From positions 1-5,642 of the forward strand of contig JAFAWN010000224.1 in the NCBI GenBank assembly GCA_019241735.1: a stretch of DNA of 5,642 nt, read 5' to 3'. Both the position numbers and the translations under genes were made by a program. Under the pieces are notes generated by a model. That model was not told the DNA's origin. It was given only the letters and a program-made list of their open reading frames with translations, and searched no databases. Source of the stretch: Terriglobales bacterium (GTDB lineage: Bacteria; Acidobacteriota; Terriglobia; Terriglobales; Acidobacteriaceae). Shown one piece after another: positions 4,944 through 5,642 of this stretch; within the stretch, counting starts at the first letter, position 1; each line of letters opens with the position of its first letter.

Positions 4944-5642
4944 ATGTTCCAACCTGATCTGCTTCACGACAAACGCATCCTCATTACCGGCGGCGGCACC
5001 GGACTGGGCAAGGGCATGGCGCGCCGCTTTCTCGAACTCGGCGCTACCGTTTACATTTGCGGACGCCGCGAACAGGTACTGGCCGACACCGAGGCGGAAT
5101 TACGCCGCGACGTGAGACCTGACATCCATTCCCGCCCGTGCGACGTGCGCAACCTGGAAACTGTGGATTCAATGATTGAATCCATCTGGCAGGAAGGTGC
5201 GCTCGACGTGGTCGTGAACAATGCCGCGGGAAATTTCCTGGCACGCACCGAAGACCTCTCGCCCCGCGCTTTTGATTCCGTCATCGGAATTGTGCTCATG
5301 GGCACGATCAACGTCACCATGTCCTGTGGACGCCGCTGGCTCCAGTCCCATCACCCCGGCGTCATGTTGAACATTGCCGCAACCTACACTTCCAGCGGCT
5401 CGGCCTACGTGGTTCCTTCCGCTGTCTCCAAGTCCGGCGTGGTCGCGCTCACCCGCAGTCTGGCCGTGGAGTGGGGCAATCGCGGCATCCGCATGAACGC
5501 CATTGCGCCCGGCCCCATCCCCACCGAAGGAGCCTTCTCCCGTCTCCTGCCCCGCCCGGAGCTTGAAGAATTCATCCGCCAGCGTAATCCCATGAATCGT
5601 TTTGGCAGGGTCGAAGAATTGGCCGACCTGGCGGCGTTTCTG
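4944..5642 (+). CDS. Short-chain dehydrogenase/reductase, 2,4-dienoyl-CoA reductase (DECR) type, 3' end missing
   Basis: The first 233 residues are present with no stop before the window edge. Relatives are about 270-300 residues, so some 40-60 are missing. The Rossmann motif TGGGTGLGKG is at 15-24. Arg41/Arg42 after strand beta-2 suggest NADPH. The cofactor-contact CDV is at 66-68 and the NNAAGNF motif at 92-98. There is no YxxxK: the candidate pair is Tyr148 and Lys163, 15 apart, with Ser159 and Asn97. This matches the arrangement I recall for human mitochondrial DECR1 (Asn148, Tyr199, Ser210, Lys214). The stretches YVVPSAVSKSGV (155-166) and APGPIPTEGAFSR (188-200) also resemble DECR1. The likely reaction is NADPH-dependent reduction of 2,4-dienoyl-CoA during breakdown of unsaturated fatty acids. 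It is unrelated to the flavoprotein FadH that does this job in E. coli. Start supported by GGAG at 4932. An enoyl-CoA reductase or another acyl-CoA SDR is the alternative. Confidence 0.93.
   Translation, partial: MFQPDLLHDKRILITGGGTGLGKGMARRFLELGATVYICGRREQVLADTEAELRRDVRPDIHSRPCDVRNLETVDSMIESIWQEGALDVVVNNAAGNFLARTEDLSPRAFDSVIGIVLMGTINVTMSCGRRWLQSHHPGVMLNIAATYTSSGSAYVVPSAVSKSGVVALTRSLAVEWGNRGIRMNAIAPGPIPTEGAFSRLLPRPELEEFIRQRNPMNRFGRVEELADLAAFL

Noticed and set aside
4760..4957. Small plus-strand open frame before and overlapping the SDR start
   Set aside because: The peptide is Ser/Pro-rich without family resemblance, has no ribosome binding site, and overlaps the well-supported SDR start and its RBS.
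5376..5432. SDR as an inactive enzyme because YxxxK is missing
   Set aside because: Tyr148 and Lys163 are spaced as in DECR1, with the matching Asn97 and Ser159, so the enzyme is probably active.
1..5642. Mobile elements, CRISPR arrays, tRNA or rRNA genes, toxin-antitoxin pairs or a novel defence system
   Set aside because: Nothing supports them: no transposase, no regularly spaced repeats, no tRNA-like cloverleaf. The only defence-associated family is the single CPBP protease, which has no partner gene here.

Overview
The window is GC-rich, gene-dense bacterial chromosomal DNA. All five genes lie on the plus strand. Four are complete and the fifth runs off the right edge. Codon choice (strong C/G at third positions), a mix of strong and absent Shine-Dalgarno sequences, and the character of the CpsB-like PHP, CPBP and DECR-type proteins suggest an Acidobacteriota (Terriglobia-like) genome. 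That assignment is inference from memory, because no rRNA or other phylogenetic marker is present.

Layout: 1-191 is a leader or intergenic stretch with a possible promoter and a strong ribosome binding site. 192-1730 encodes an aldehyde dehydrogenase with all catalytic residues. 17 bases later, 1748-2962 encodes a PLP-dependent class I aminotransferase of the AlaA type. These two very probably form one transcription unit for amino-acid or amine carbon metabolism, in which the transaminase makes oxo-acids or aldehydes and the dehydrogenase oxidises an aldehyde to an acid. The shared substrate cannot be read from sequence.

After a 111-base gap with a promoter-like TACAAT box, 3074-3811 encodes a PHP-domain metal-dependent phosphatase of the CpsB/YwqE type. 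No kinase or polysaccharide gene is next to it. A 214-base gap with hairpins follows. Then 4026-4733 (start uncertain) encodes a CPBP/Abi membrane protease with all three motifs, in DNA that looks more AT-rich than its neighbours. A 210-base gap with a second TACAAT box and a clear RBS leads into the partial gene at 4944-5642. This is a short-chain dehydrogenase of the 2,4-dienoyl-CoA reductase type, whose catalytic Tyr and Lys are 15 residues apart rather than in a YxxxK motif.

I see no mobile element, CRISPR array, tRNA, rRNA or obvious novel multi-gene system. The points most worth a second look are the near-leaderless PHP gene with its Glu-to-Asp metal-ligand change, the recurrent promoter-like block, the DECR-type active site, the cofactor-determining Gln in the dehydrogenase, and the unresolved start of the CPBP gene.
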